The notes under the pieces: model-generated
What the model saw: only the letters and a program-made list of their open reading frames with translations
The model's database searches: none
What the model was told of the DNA's origin: nothing
From: Erythroxylum novogranatense
Lineage: Eukaryota > Streptophyta > Magnoliopsida > Malpighiales > Erythroxylaceae
Length of the DNA stretch: 64,000 nt
Assembly: GCA_029891385.1 (NCBI GenBank)
Contig: CM057233.1
Coordinates: 12,775,460 to 12,839,459, forward strand
Reading direction: 5' to 3'
In this document: in pieces, positions 34,217 to 45,269 of the stretch
How the letters are laid out: each line of letters starts with the position of its first letter
Numbering within the stretch: the first letter of the stretch is position 1
Translations under genes and position numbers: made by a program

Positions 34217-34286
34217 TTTTGACCATATCTTTGTCATTCGACCTCCGAATGACCTGATTCTTGAAGCGTTGGATTCGTAAGAGAAT
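34217..34286 (+). repeat. Conserved LTR block shared by F and B
   Basis: CATATCTTTGTCATTCGACC, then TCCGAATGACCTGATTCTTG and AAGCGTTGGATTCGTAAG, match the minus strand of B's LTRs at 1322-1386 and about 8973-9034 (for example CTGATTTTTGAAGCGTCGGA). It lies just 3' of the palindrome cluster in F and 3' of the GC-rich island in B. A's LTR has a fainter version beginning CATATCTTTTGC near 10740. Function unknown. Confidence 0.7.
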
Positions 34287-35399
34287 TTTCTACCTCTCTA
34301 TATGAAATTTTTAATTTTTCAGAATTAATTAAGAATTAAGGATTTAATAATTTGAGTTGTGAATTATGGAATAAGTTAAGAATTTAGGGTTTGGTCCCGG
34401 AATTTGTTATGAACATGCATCATACTCATTCTTCATACAATAATTATGCACAATAGTGATTTGTATCTGTGTTCCCTATTATAGAGGAGCGACCTTTGTC
34501 GGATATTGCGGGACTTGAGGCGATAAGCGATAGGACGGTTTTGGTAAATGTCTGAGTAAATAATTTGATAAGTAATTTGGATAGTCAATTTTGTGAGTCA
34601 ACCTAGATGATGTCTAGGATTGATTTATTGGAAGTGCTAATTGCCTGCACATGAAATGTCCGAAATGACCTTGTTACATTTTAAAGCTGTTAAGTCTAGT
34701 TGTGGGTAAATAGGCATGCTAGAAGAGGTCTGCAATTGCTCACGTTATTTGACACTTTGGTGTCTCCTAATATCGAGACATATGTCTCTCCTGCTGATAC
34801 TAATTACAGTATCTCCTGTATAGGTAACGTCCTGTTACCCGCTTCTATAAATGGATTTACAGTCTTGATATGTGTTTGACAAAAACTGTATTATGATTCT
34901 AACGGGTTTATACCCTCTTGTGATATTCAGTTCTGATAAGTAAGTGAATCTGTACTGAAATGTGTTATGTCTAATTTTCTGATAAATGTTTCTTACTGCA
35001 TGCTTACGCTAAAGTTAAATTTTATATGATAATCCATTAAATTAGATTAGTTATTACTCACTAAGCTATATGCTTAGCACAGTGGATTTGCCCCGTGTAG
35101 GTTCAAAGCGAAGAGTTTAAAGACTGGGACAAGTCTACTGCACTGGCCAAAGGAGTCTGTTCATAAAGTTTGAAAATGTATTTTGTTTCCTTTGTTGGAC
35201 TTGTAAATATTCTTTGGATTTATGTTCTGAGATTTACGATATGTAATATATGTGTGTGGGTTTGAGTTACTAAATAAAATAAATATCAGTGTGATGTTTG
35301 GTTTTGTATATTCTGTCTTGGGTGGCATCCATGTATCCTCCTAGGGGGTATTTGGGTGTTACATCTTTTGGTATCAGAGCAAGTTTAGGCCCGACACCC

Positions 35400-36414
35400 T
35401 CTGATTATGAGTCATCCTGTCCATCTCCTCGTCGGCCCTCACATAAAGAGAGCTTGCCAGGACTACCACCCCATCTAATGTTTTCGTTTTTGCTAAGTAG
35501 CACTCCATTGCGATTCTCTGATGACCCCTGATAGTACCGATTCCATGAGGCGTTGGAAATTTCATTGCTTGGTAGTAGGGAGAGACGACTGCTCTAAGGG
35601 CGTTCTGGGTAGCTCGTCCGATTATTGCATTGTACGCCCCTTGAAACTTCACGACTAGGAACTCAACATCCCTTTCTATTTGACTCGGCTTTTGTCCGAA
35701 CTTCACTTTTAAAAAGACTCGGGCGAACGGGTAGGCTGATGCTCCAGTTACTCCTTTGAAGGCCTCATAATTCAACAAATCGACCGAGCTGCCCGTATCA
35801 ATCATCACCCATTTCACCTCGTAGCCGTCCATGTTCAGATTTACAACGAGGGCGTCGTCATGAGGGCAACTTACTCCCTCAAGGTCAGACTCGTCGAACG
35901 ATATCATCCCGTCGCCCTCCTTCGGCCTTTTGGTTGATAAATCTCTGCCGACCTGCTTGGCATATCTTTTTCTCCCTTTAGCAGTGGATCCCCCCGCTGC
36001 GTTTCCACCGAATATCATGTTGATGACCCCAGTCGGTCGGTCACCTTGTTGCCTGGTATTTCTGTCATCTCTTTCCCCTGATCGCTCTCTCTCTTCACTT
36101 CGATTATCTGTATTTGCATTCCGACTTCCTCCGTCATTTCTATCATTCCGTCTCCAATTATGTCGTCTATAATCGTGTCGACCGCTCTTATGCTCGTTAT
36201 CTCGGTCGGCATTTCGCGCGTGCTTCACAAATCGGCCTAACCTTCCCCTTTGTATGAGGAGTTCGATTTCTTTTTTCAACTGCCAACAATCCTCCGTATC
36301 ATGACCGACCTCTTTGTGGAAACGACAATATAAGTTGGGGTTCCTATCCTTGTAGGGAGTTTTCATTTTGTCAGGTTCTCGAATAGTTTCCCCGTCCGCT
36401 CTCATGGCTGCCAA
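35400..36414 (-). pseudogene. Element D gag C-terminus and protease
   Basis: An open frame of about 340 codons from an internal ATG. It shows the Tat-type knuckle (YCRFHKEVGHDTEDCWQLKK), a basic, charged spacer, then an aspartic protease (VKWVMIDTGSSVDLL with an intact DTG, and NAIIGRATQNALRAVVS). The protease would cut the polyprotein in virus-like particles. The last 10-15 codons at the left end probably derive from F's leader, so protease is truncated just where reverse transcriptase should start. It is the best preserved coding segment of D. Confidence 0.85.
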
Positions 36415-37510
36415 TACTTCCGCATATCGCCTGTTGAGCGGGGTGAAGTCTTGGTGATGCCACTACCGACCGTTCGGCTTTCTCCAGGTCGACTGATCCC
36501 TCTGTCTCTTGTGAGACTCATCTGTTCTACCACTCGTCCCGCGGTCATCTGCCTTGAGTTTTGTATTTTTTAATACTTCTTCGAGCTGAATGTACTTATC
36601 TGCCCGATGTCTGATCTCTTGAATAGATCAGGGCTGGTCGAGAGCCAATGACTTTTTAAACTCCTCATCCATCATGTTGCTCATAAGCGCGGCCAATATG
36701 GACGAGCAAGTGAGGTCGGGGACCTCGACCGCTTTGTTATTGAACCGAGTGATGAATTCTCGCAAGCTTTCATTCCTTCCTTGGGTAAGTTGCATTACCT
36801 CAAAGCCGTCTTACGTGGTAAACTTCTTTGGTGGCGGCTGGTTCGAGAATAATAACTGAAATCTTAAGCGGTGATCTGACTCAGGCGAGGTTGTTGAACT
36901 ATCACTGAGCTCCTTCTTGGAAGGCCGTGCAGAAAGCCTTGCACTGAATGGTGTCCGGAACATAATGTAGACTCATCATGGACTGAAAGTGCTGCAGGTA
37001 GTCCAGGTGGTCGGTCTTTCCAGTGTATTTTTAAGGGTTCGATATTTTGGTGCCGGGCGCCGAGAGGCTATCCAAGATTTCTGGAGTAAAAGGAGAGTTG
37101 TACTGAGCTGTCGGGCGATCCGGGCGGAAGCTCATAGCTGCATTAATCCGATCGTCCACGATTTTCTCTAGGACTTCAGTTGGGTTGCGATCGGTAATCA
37201 TGCTGGTCCGTCGTGCGGCTTGTCGTGCGAACAATTTGTTGTTGTCTTGTTGAGGCGCAAAATCTGGCTAATCAACGGATCGATCGCCTCCTCAATCTGC
37301 TTTGGGTGAGGGTGTGTGTAAGCGAAGAGGATCGCATCCGATCGGTGTTGGAGATTGACAGCGTATTGCAGCGGCTATCCTCCTGACCACGCTCTGTTCT
37401 TCTTGCTCCAAGGCTTGAGGTTGCGGTTGATCGTTCGGGTCTGAAGATTCCGTATGAGAAACATGAGGTGCGGGCGGCAGGGTTGCAGGTAATTGCAAAC
37501 CCATGCGCTG
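36415..37510 (-). pseudogene. Element D gag, N-terminal and capsid part, degraded
   Basis: Upstream of the protease frame, read leftward from E's boundary: PAPHVSHTESSDPNDQPQ, then VLEKIVDDRINAAM and a capsid with FCTAFQEGAQ near 36900. Stops and frameshifts are frequent (for example near 37290, 37030, 36880 and 36480). The capsid would form the particle shell. The 5' end of gag lies beyond E, at 42823-42905. Confidence 0.75.
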
Positions 37511-38012
37511 TGACGCAGAACGGAAGTTGTGAACGGAACCAGAACATTTAAACTCCGTTCAGGAGTTTAATCAATGTCATTTGATTGGACAAAAAAAGAA
37601 ACAAGAACGACAAGCGATCTTGAAAGAACGGCAAAGCCAAATTCTGGAATGAAATTTTTGTTTCGAAAATCAATGATCTTTCGAAAACATAAATAAGGCC
37701 TATTTATAATGGCCAAAAACCCTAATCCAAATCCTAATAAGATTAGGAAAATAAACTCCTAATAAACTAAGCAAGGATTTAGAATCCTTAATAAACTCCT
37801 AACTAGAATTCCTAACTAAGCAAGGATTTAGAATCCAAACTCATTTTGTCAACTAATAAGGAATGTGAGAACATAGCTGGAAATAACATAAATTAGACCA
37901 CTAGGTTCCTTATTTCACACACGGCATCATAAATTTAAGTCTTCTTTTGCATCGCCGCAAACCTTGCATGATCAAGATCTTCCATGTAATCCAAAGCTAA
38001 GCGGTCGCATCA
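37511..38012 (-). repeat. 3' LTR of element E
   Basis: 502 bp, TGACGCAGAACGG to GGTCGCATCA on the plus strand. It matches 42318-42822 with scattered single-base gaps. The minus-strand sequence before it, GTGGAAGGGAA (38013-38023), is the polypurine tract. Confidence 0.9.
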
Positions 38013-41000
38013 TTCCCTTCCACTTGTAAAGAACTCGACCTCGAGTTACCATCATCAGGGTGATAAAGGTAAAGATCCGCCACGTTAAACGTCTTGGATA
38101 TCTTCATATGATCTGGAAGGTCAAGAACATAAGCATTGTCATTGATCTTCTGAGTTATATTGAAAGGACCAATCTTCTTTGGATCTAGCTTTTGCTGTCC
38201 TCCTCCATGTTCCTTCCGCAAGTACACCATAACTTGATCACCAACCTTGAAGGACTGGAAACGTCTATGCTTATCAGCGGCAATCTTGTACTTTTCATTA
38301 GATTCCTTGAGTTCGCCTCACTGTTTAAAAACATCAACATCTTTGGTTGGCCAAATTGTTAGCATTTGCAACACTAGGAAGAACACTGCGGGAAGTGCAA
38401 TAAGGTCAGCTATGCATCTTTGGAGCCTTCTGTAAACAATATCAAAGGAGTCTTCTTAGTAGAATTTGTTGATGAGAACTATTGTAAGCAAATTCGACGA
38501 GGAATAGCATGATCACAAGAAGTCTTCTTATCGCTGCATATGCAACTCAATAGATTGCCAAGCGTGCGATTCACCACTTCTATCTACCCGTCAGTTTGAG
38601 GATGTGCCGTCTTCTACATGTGAAGTTCGGTCCCAAAACGCTTCTACGAGCAGCCCAAAATGAGCAAGAAATTTCACATCTCGGTCAGAAGTAATTGTTT
38701 TGGGTATGCCATGCAAACGAACAATCTCCTGGAAAAACAATTTGGCAACATGAGATGCATCACTAGTCTTCTTGCAAGGAATGAAGTGTGCCATTTTTGA
38801 AAACCTGTCAACTACCACATAAATAGAGTCAGAACCACGTTGGGTACGTGGCAAACCAAGAATAAAATCCATTGACAAGTCTTCCCAAGGATGATCGGGA
38901 ATAGGCAATGGGGTGTATAGCCTTGTGTTCTGCGAATGACCCTTCTGTGTTTGACAAACACGACATTTATGAACCATCTTCCCTGTTTCTCTCTTCAGTT
39001 ATGGCCAATAGTAACGCTCTTCTAACCCCGCAATAGTCTTGTCACGACCTAGATGTCCACATTCATGAATTTCTCGAATCAACAATTCTCGCAATGAGGA
39101 ACGAGGAATACACAACCGGTTTCCTTTAAAAAGAAAACCTTCATGTATCGTAAACCCATCAGTAGGTTCACGATTTTGTACTTGCTGCCATATCTCCGCG
39201 AAATCTACAACCTCAGCATAAAGATCCTTCAGATACTCAAATCCCACAACCTTTTGACTCACTGTAACCAATAAAGTTGCTCTTCTACTCAATGCATCTG
39301 CGACCTTATTTGTAACACCAGTTTTGTATTTGATGATATAATTAAAAGCTCCCATATAGGCTGCCCAACGCACCTACATCTTGTTGGCATGCTTCTGAGT
39401 CGGCAGGTGAATTAAAGATTTATGATCTGTATGGACAATAAACTCTCGCCCCATAAGATAATGTTCCCACGTCTTGAAGGCTCGAAAAATTGCATAAAAT
39501 TCCTGCTCATAAGTACCCCATACGCTAGCTTCATTCAACTTTTCACTAAAAATGCAATGGGCCTACCACATTGAGATAAAACACCTCCAATTCCAACACC
39601 ACACGCATCACAATCAACCTCAAACAGTTTATCAAAGTCAGGTAAAGCAAGAATAGGAGCAGAAGTAAGCTTATCTTTAATCTCCTCAAAGCTTTTGTTG
39701 GCAGCTTCGGTCCATTTAAATTTCTGAACTCTTTCCTTCTTCAAACAATCGAATCAGAGCCCCCAATCTGCTGAAATTTTGATAAACCTCCTGTAAAAAG
39801 TAGCAAGTCCATGAAAACTGCGAACTTCTGTAATACTTTTGGGAATGGGCCAGTTTCGAATTGCTTCTACTTTCTTTTCATCTACATGAATCCCTTCTGA
39901 GCTAACAATATACCCAAGAAATAAAACTCTTTCTGTCATAAACGTGCACTTCTTCATATTGATAAACAACACATTTCCTTCTAAGGCTATCATAACCTCT
40001 CGAAGGTGATGTACGTGCTCCTTAATGCTGCGACTAAAAATTAAGATATCATCAAAATAAACAACCACGAATCTGCGTAAGAAAGGACGTAGAACCTGGT
40101 TCATAAGTCGTATGAACGTGCTTGGTGCATTCGTCAACCCAAATGGCATAACCAGCCACTCATATAAACCTTCCTTAGTTTTAAAGGTTGTCTTCCATTC
40201 ATCTCCCTCCTTCATCTGAATCTGATGATAGCCACTTCTAAGATCAATCTTTGAGAAAACTGTAGAACCAGATAGCTGATCCAGCATGTCATCCAAGCGA
40301 GGAATAGGAAAATGATATTGAACAGTAATTTTATTGATGGCTCTACTATCAACACACATTCTCCAACTACCGTCTTTCTTGATGCCGATGAACGAGGAAC
40401 TCCACAAGGACTGATGCTCTCACAGATGTGTCCTTTCTTCAACAATTCTTCCACCTGTTCTTGCAGAATTTCACTCTCCTTTGGGCTCATCTTGTAATGG
40501 GGCAGATTAGGCAATGTAGAACCCGAAATGAAATCAATCTGATGCTGAATATCCCTTAAAGGTGGGAGTGTTGATGGCTCCTTAACTAAGGTAGGGAATT
40601 CTCCCAACAGCTCTTTGATGGGTTTTGGTAAAGATAGTGTCTCCTCCTCTATTGGTGTCTCGTCCTCTTTAATTTTCTTTCTAAGTAGTAGGGCCACATC
40701 CTGCACACTCTTAGCAACATCCTACCCTTGCACTTTAGAAGGTTTCACTGAACCAGAAGGCAAAATAATGATCCTCTTCGTGTTCCAGGTGAACCTGTAT
40801 GAGTTCTCCTTCCCTCTGTGTTCAGCATCAACATCATCTTGCCAGGGCGACCTAACAAAACTCCTGACATCCATATCCACAACATCACAAATAACAGATT
40901 CAGTATAATGTTTACCGATTGAAATAGGAACGCTGCAGATCCTGTTTACTTCGATCGTTGGTCCCTCCTTGATGCACCCAACCTTGTAAGGTGAAGGGTG

Positions 41001-41064
41001 AGGTTGAGTGGTCAACTGCAATTTCTCCACTAACTATTTTACGATTAGATTCTCACAACTGCAA
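37997..41064 (-). pseudogene. Element E pol: protease, reverse transcriptase, RNase H, integrase
   Basis: Right to left: protease (IIDSCSCENLIVK, where the usual DSG reads DSC, about 41050; SPWQ motif near 40850). Then the polymerase ([48 protein letters not shown] with both catalytic Asp), RNase H ([28 protein letters not shown]) and integrase ([45 protein letters not shown]). The C-terminal [12 protein letters not shown] block ends at 37997. Breaks include a shift between gag and protease, a shift near 40400, TAA at about 38996-38998 (Gln in relatives), and a shift near 38650. A normal copy makes element DNA and inserts it. Confidence 0.88.
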
Positions 41065-42294
41065 CTATCTATGATCAATCTGCAAACCGCTTCTCCCACT
41101 CGACATTTTGCTTGTAATATCTTCCTCCTTTGCATCTCTCCTTCCTATTTTGGAGAACATAAATTTTTTTTTTACCACAAAAGTCACTTCTCCATCTTCC
41201 GACCCAGCAATTGAACCTTCATCCCCATCTGCTTCTTCTTTACAGTCAACTACCTCCTCAATCATGTTAACCTGTCGTCGATTAATAGATGCTCTTCCTT
41301 CTGAATAATTATTTGATGTATGTCCCGGCTTTCTACAACGATAACAGGTGTTTCCAGTTGGTTTTTTATAAGGATTGGTTCTCCTTTTGTCCGCTTCAGG
41401 TGCCTTTACCTTGTTGTCGTTCTTCTCTTCTATACCATTATGATTACTTATCGAATTTACAATCCTCGAAGATTGCCCACCGTAATGCCCTCGATATGTC
41501 TGACTACCTGGCGAACCCGAATTTCGATTACACTGTTGTTGAGGCTGCCATTCAACTCGCTCTTCAGCCCTCTTCGCCATCTCAATAGCATCTGCTAATG
41601 TGAAAATTGCAGCAACACCCATCATACACCGAATTTCGTGATTTAACCCCCTCTGGTAATGAGCTACTGCTGCGCCGCTTTCACAATTATCACATCTTGC
41701 TTGCAGCCTCAAAAACTCTTCTGTATACTCATCCACCTTCCTACTTCCCTGCGTGCAATCATGATAAATGTTGTACAGTACCTGTACGTGATCACTAGGT
41801 AAGAATCTTTGTTGGATCATAAGCTTCATATCCAACCAGTCTCGAATAGGTGGATGTTGTCTGCGATATCGCTCATTCTGGATAGAAGTCCACCATGCTG
41901 CTGCACCTCCCTTCAATTTGTAAGCCACAATAGGAACCCTACGCTCGTCTTCCACATCCGTAACCTCAAAAAATCTTTCAACCTCCACTAGCCAATCTAA
42001 AACAGCTTCTACATCTAATATACCATTAAAACTCTGAAGATCTACCTTGATTTTGTAGCCATCATTTTGATTTGCACGACCCCTGTAATTTTGAATTGCT
42101 CTAATCTGATCTGGTGGTCCTTCATAAACTGGTTGCGGATCTGCAACCCTAGGAATTGCCGCTGCAGGAAGATGGTTAATCCTTCCTAGGTTTAACTGCT
42201 CTCCCAGCATCTGTCTTATTTCTGCTATTTGATCGGATAAGTTTGCTACGGATGTTTCTAAGGTAGTAAGTCGTTCTTCGTAATTGGCGGCCAT
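41065..42294 (-). pseudogene. Element E gag (capsid and zinc knuckle)
   Basis: A 409-codon open frame from ATG 42294, just inside the primer site. It starts with a coiled-coil-like N-terminus (YEERLTTLETSVANLSDQIA). The gypsy capsid follows (VDLQSFNGILDVEAVLDWL; KLKGGAAAWW; IQQRFLP; EYTEEFLRLQARC), then a basic linker and a knuckle, CYRCRKPGHTSNNY, whose last Cys is Tyr. The C-terminal tail is acidic and leads into protease through a frameshift near 41070. It has the usual length for a Reina-type gag. Nearly intact, but the damaged knuckle suggests poor RNA packaging. Confidence 0.88.
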
Positions 42295-42303
42295 GGAGGA
42301 TAG

Positions 42304-42315
42304 GCTTTGATACCA
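42304..42315 (-). other. Primer binding site of element E
   Basis: Minus strand TGGTATCAAAGC is two bases inside the 5' LTR (42318). It is complementary to a tRNA-Met 3' end variant common in plant chromoviruses. Confidence 0.85.
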
Positions 42316-42317
42316 AC

Positions 42318-42822
42318 TGACGCAAAACGGAAGTTGTGAACGGAACCAGAACGTTTAGACTCCGTTCAGGAGTTTAATCAATGTCGTTTGATTGGACGAA
42401 AAAAGAAACAACAACGACAAGCGATCTTGAAAGAGCAAGCAAAGCCAAATTCGGAATGAAATTTTGTTTGAAAATCAATGATCTTAGAAAACATAAATAA
42501 GGCCTATTTATAATGGCCAAAACCCTAATCAAATCCTAACAAGATTAGGAAAATAAACTCCTAATAAACTAAGCAAGGATTTAGAATCCTTAATAAACTC
42601 CTAACTAGAATTCCTAACTAAGCAAGGATTTAGAATCCAAACTCATTTTGTCAACTAATAAGGAAGTAACAGAACATAACTGGAAATAACATAAATTAGA
42701 TCACCTAGGATTCCTTATTTCACACACGGCATCATAGAATTTAAGTCTTCTTTCGCATCCTACCGCAAACCTTGCCGCGGTCAAGATCTTTCATGTAATA
42801 CAAAGCTAACTGGTCCGCATCA
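42318..42822 (-). repeat. 5' LTR of element E
   Basis: 505 bp, the partner of 37511-38012, ending GGTCCGCATCA before the duplication CGCTG (42823-42827). Confidence 0.9.
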
Positions 42823-42918
42823 CGCTGCATCGTCAGAGCCGTGACAGCGGCTATATCAGGGTTGGTCGCCGCCACATGACTGATCTGTGTGTTTCTGAAC
42901 GTGGTGCTCTGAAGTCAA
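42823..42918 (-). pseudogene. Element D: start of gag and leader, separated from the rest by E
   Basis: Minus strand encodes SHVAATNPDIAAVTALTMQR, in frame across the E insertion with MGLQLPATLPPAP at 37504. This shows that E split gag near its N-terminus. Confidence 0.75.
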
Positions 42919-42936
42919 GCCCCACGGTGGGCGCCA
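42919..42936 (-). other. Primer binding site of element D
   Basis: Minus strand TGGCGCCCACCGTGGGGC, two bases inside the 5' LTR. This TGGCGCC-type site is usual in Tat-related gypsy elements and differs from the tRNA-Met sites of A, B, E and F. I do not assign the tRNA. Confidence 0.8.
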
Positions 42937-42938
42937 AT

Positions 42939-43365
42939 TGGTTCTGCCGGATTCTGACAGAACGGAACGTTACCATTTGGATCCATGAGCTGGCCGCTTT
43001 CAGGGATGACTTCAACGTGAGGGTACCTGCAAAACAAAGGAAGGCACACCGGGGGTTGTGTCCCAATTGGCCCCTTCGACGCTCAAGTTAGTCTTTTGTG
43101 AAGGTGGGATCGCTGTAAAAGCTGAGAGAGCTAGGTTATGATTGTGCGTACCTTTGTTACGATGAAATTATACCTTATATATGGGACGGATGCTAGGGTT
43201 AAGTCTTTACGTTTGCATGGGAGTCTCTTACGTGCGGACGGGCTGAGAAGAGCATAGATCGGACTTGGGTTAACCAATGGATGTGAGACTCATCCTTAAG
43301 AGATCGATCGATCGGCTCGTGGATTATTATAATTGAGTTTGGGCCCAATTCGACCGACCCGACCA
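42939..43365 (-). repeat. 5' LTR of element D
   Basis: 427 bp, matching 28633-29059 without gaps; ends CCGACCCGACCA followed by the duplication CACAT (43366-43370). The open frames here (for example 42876-43091) recur in the other LTR. Confidence 0.92.
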
Positions 43366-44400
43366 CACATCAAAGTTGATTGTCCATTACCTATTATATG
43401 CTTCATCTCCTAATACAACTTACTCCAACTTCAGCATTTGTTGTATAGTAAATGAAGAGCCTTCTTTTAATTAAAGTTCCCAAAAATGTTTCTCTATATA
43501 GTGTGCATGGATCCAATAAAACCATAGGCTTTCCCTACCTATGAAGATTCACCAAACTCTTTTAGAAAGTAGGACTATGTTAGTGACTCTTGTAGATCAT
43601 ACCCACTTAACATTGGTTTTTGAGGAGATATATGGGACTCCCAATCAAAGAAAATTCTTTATGAGCCTCTCTACATCCTTTATGATTTGCTTAGGAAGAG
43701 CCGCGTAAGATGTCCAATGTATATGTAAGTTATTTACAACGTATTTGATCAACTTGAGTCTTCTAAAATAGGAAAGACTCTAATTGAACTAATGGTTCAA
43801 TATTTTGGCTATCATGTCAAAAAGGATTAAAAATATTTATAAAAAGGAGCAGGTTTGATCTGTATCCCAGTTAGAAAGGAAAGCTCTTGTGCTTGACGAA
43901 AAGCTACATATGAGATCGTGAGGAAGCTTTTACTCAAATTAGTTTCTAACCCTGAAAGCTTGTCAAAGATGTTTAAAGAGTTCAATATGTCCTTGAAAAA
44001 AGTCCAGTGAACCATGAATTAGTGAGCTCTAAATTCCTTCGTAGGGAAGTTCTTTGGAATTTTAGGTTAGTTGTATCTACAAAAAGTTGAAACAAAGCTT
44101 CTTTTTGTTTTATTTTAATTCTGCATACAGGTGTTCGAAATCATAGAACTAAAAACCTTAGTTATCCCAGGGCTATAACCCACCACAATAGTCTCTATAA
44201 TTCGAAATTTTGATCCAATTGCTTTGGAAGAACCAAAAGTTCTTACACCTTTCCTCGTTCATCTCAGCTTCCAAAAGGCCAACAGTAATTGGCTTTATTG
44301 TTTGCAAATATTCAAAAAGTACTTTTTGATTATTAGGCTTGTTTAGGCCCCTCAAATTCTAAGCTAATAAAGACATTTAGCTGGTGTAGAGGATTTCTTG
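43366..44400 (-). pseudogene. LINE retroelement fragment (endonuclease start plus reverse transcriptase end)
   Basis: On the minus strand, 44355-44173 encodes the N-terminus of a LINE endonuclease (MRGLNKPNNQKVLFEYLQ; VGLLEAEMNEE). 44015-43827 encodes a late part of a LINE reverse transcriptase (ILNSLNIFDKLSGLETNLSK). 43690-43430 gives the region after it (KAYGFIGSMHTI). The middle of ORF2, with the polymerase active site, is missing, so the copy was already internally deleted before D landed in it. It continues at 28632-28523. Stops and shifts are throughout. Confidence 0.8.
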
Positions 44401-44453
44401 TCCTTTTAGGGCTTATATTTCCTATATGATCTCTTTACGATTGGTGTGAAGCC

Positions 44454-44646
44454 CTCTGGTTCTTTCACGATTAAACTTTCCTATGTATGGTTTTCTCTAG
44501 TTATTTCAGGTAAGAGTGCTAGTTCAGTTCATCTTTAGTTTAATGTATAACCATATATAGTAAAGTTTAATCGTGAAAGAACCAGAGAAACAATACGCTA
44601 AACTAAAGATGAACTAGCACTCTTACTTGAAATAACTAGAGAAAAT
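44454..44646. repeat. Interleaved inverted repeat (A-B-A'-B')
   Basis: Arm A (44454-44479, 26 bp, starting CTCTGGTTCTTTCACG) is the exact reverse complement of 44562-44587. Arm B (44491-44542, about 48-52 bp, starting TTTTCTCTAGTTATTTCA) is the reverse complement of 44599-44646 with few mismatches. The partners interleave instead of nesting, so a simple hairpin cannot form both pairs. It resembles no transposon terminus I know. It sits 600 bp upstream of the acyltransferase promoter. Confidence 0.9.
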
Positions 44647-45160
44647 CATTTTGTTTCAAGCAAGAGTGCTAATGTGTATCCATTTTGTTCGATGAATACG
44701 TACATGATATTCTTCAAAAAGAGAAAAAGTTCCCTTGCTACACACTCATACATCTCGTCGATAAGACGCTCATGTATATTTGTGCACGACGAGATGAGTT
44801 GGTAGCTAATTGAATCCTTCTTGCCTTTAGGAAAACTATACAAACCACCTGTCCCGCAAAGAGCCTATCTTGTTTGCTTCGTTTTATTTTCGGTCGAAAG
44901 GAGAGAGAAATTGTGATAGGTTAACTACTCCACGAAGATTTATCCTCCTCCTTTAGGTCGTAAGCAATGAATCTACAAGTATATACAAGAAGTTAAAAGC
45001 ATCGTAGATGAGTCTATATGCTCTTTCATGACATGTACGTATAGTATATGACAAATTAAATCAATTTCTTAGAATAAGTAGCTGGTAAGAAGCTGGTTAA
45101 TTGAATAGTCACTTTCAGTATACCAACATTTTAAAAACTCATCCCCACCTTTTCCATTAG
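44647..45160. other. Upstream region of the acyltransferase gene
   Basis: AT-rich single-copy-looking sequence between the inverted repeat and the TATA box. I see no ORF with family resemblance (the minus frame 44646-44843 is unremarkable) and no transposon signature. It presumably holds the distal promoter. Confidence 0.4.
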
Positions 45161-45167
45161 TATAAAT
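45161..45167 (+). promoter_or_regulatory. TATA box of the acyltransferase gene
   Basis: TATAAAT lies 103 bp upstream of the chosen ATG (45270), with a C/A-rich stretch after it. A transcription start near 45190-45200 would give a leader of about 75 bp, normal for plants. Confidence 0.6.
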
Positions 45168-45269
45168 CAGGGACAGCAGCCCGTGTTTTCTATCCTCTGA
45201 ACCATATCAATCACAAATTACTTTGTCTATTTGCATTTGCCCGTTGAGGATATAAAGAAGTATAATATC

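Larger units (their letters stand above)
32769..35380 (+). mobile_element. Element F: 5' LTR and primer site of a Tekay-type gypsy element, rest deleted
   Basis: A 2595-bp LTR (32769-35363) runs TGTAATGCCCC to GGGTGTTACA, followed by TCTTT and the primer site TGGTATCAGAGC (35369-35380). A few tens of bases later the sequence is D's protease region on the other strand. F's interior and 3' LTR, and D's polymerase, are absent. The LTR holds a GA microsatellite (33818-33846), a direct repeat of about 18 bp (34049-34083), palindromes, and a splice-donor-like GTAAGTAG at 33352. Confidence 0.85.
37511..42822 (-). mobile_element. Element E: complete chromovirus (Ty3/gypsy) inserted in D gag
   Basis: 5312 bp, flanked by CGCTG (37506-37510 and 42823-42827). 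LTRs: 37511-38012 and 42318-42822. It has primer site TGGTATCAAAGC, gag, protease, reverse transcriptase, RNase H and integrase in standard gypsy order on the minus strand. Small size, short LTRs and the protease type fit the Reina-like chromoviruses. Coding is broken by several stops and shifts, so it is no longer autonomous, although all domains are recognisable. Confidence 0.92.
28633..43365 (-). mobile_element. Element D: Ty3/gypsy, Tat-like, containing E and F
   Basis: Flanked by CACAT (28628-28632 and 43366-43370). Ends TGGTTCTGCC and CCGACCCGACCA; both LTRs are exactly 427 bp. Order on the minus strand: 5' LTR, primer site, gag leader, [element E], gag, protease, [deletion and F], tandem repeats, an ORF running antisense, polypurine tract, 3' LTR. 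Reverse transcriptase, RNase H and integrase are missing. The antisense ORF, the 3' tandem repeats and the gag type (CRFHKEVGHDTEDC) fit the Tat lineage of gypsy elements. Confidence 0.9.

Noticed and set aside
45231..45269. Extended N-terminus of the acyltransferase from position 45231
   Set aside because: The codon there is TTG, not ATG. The next in-frame ATG (45270) gives a normal BAHD start and a usual leader length.
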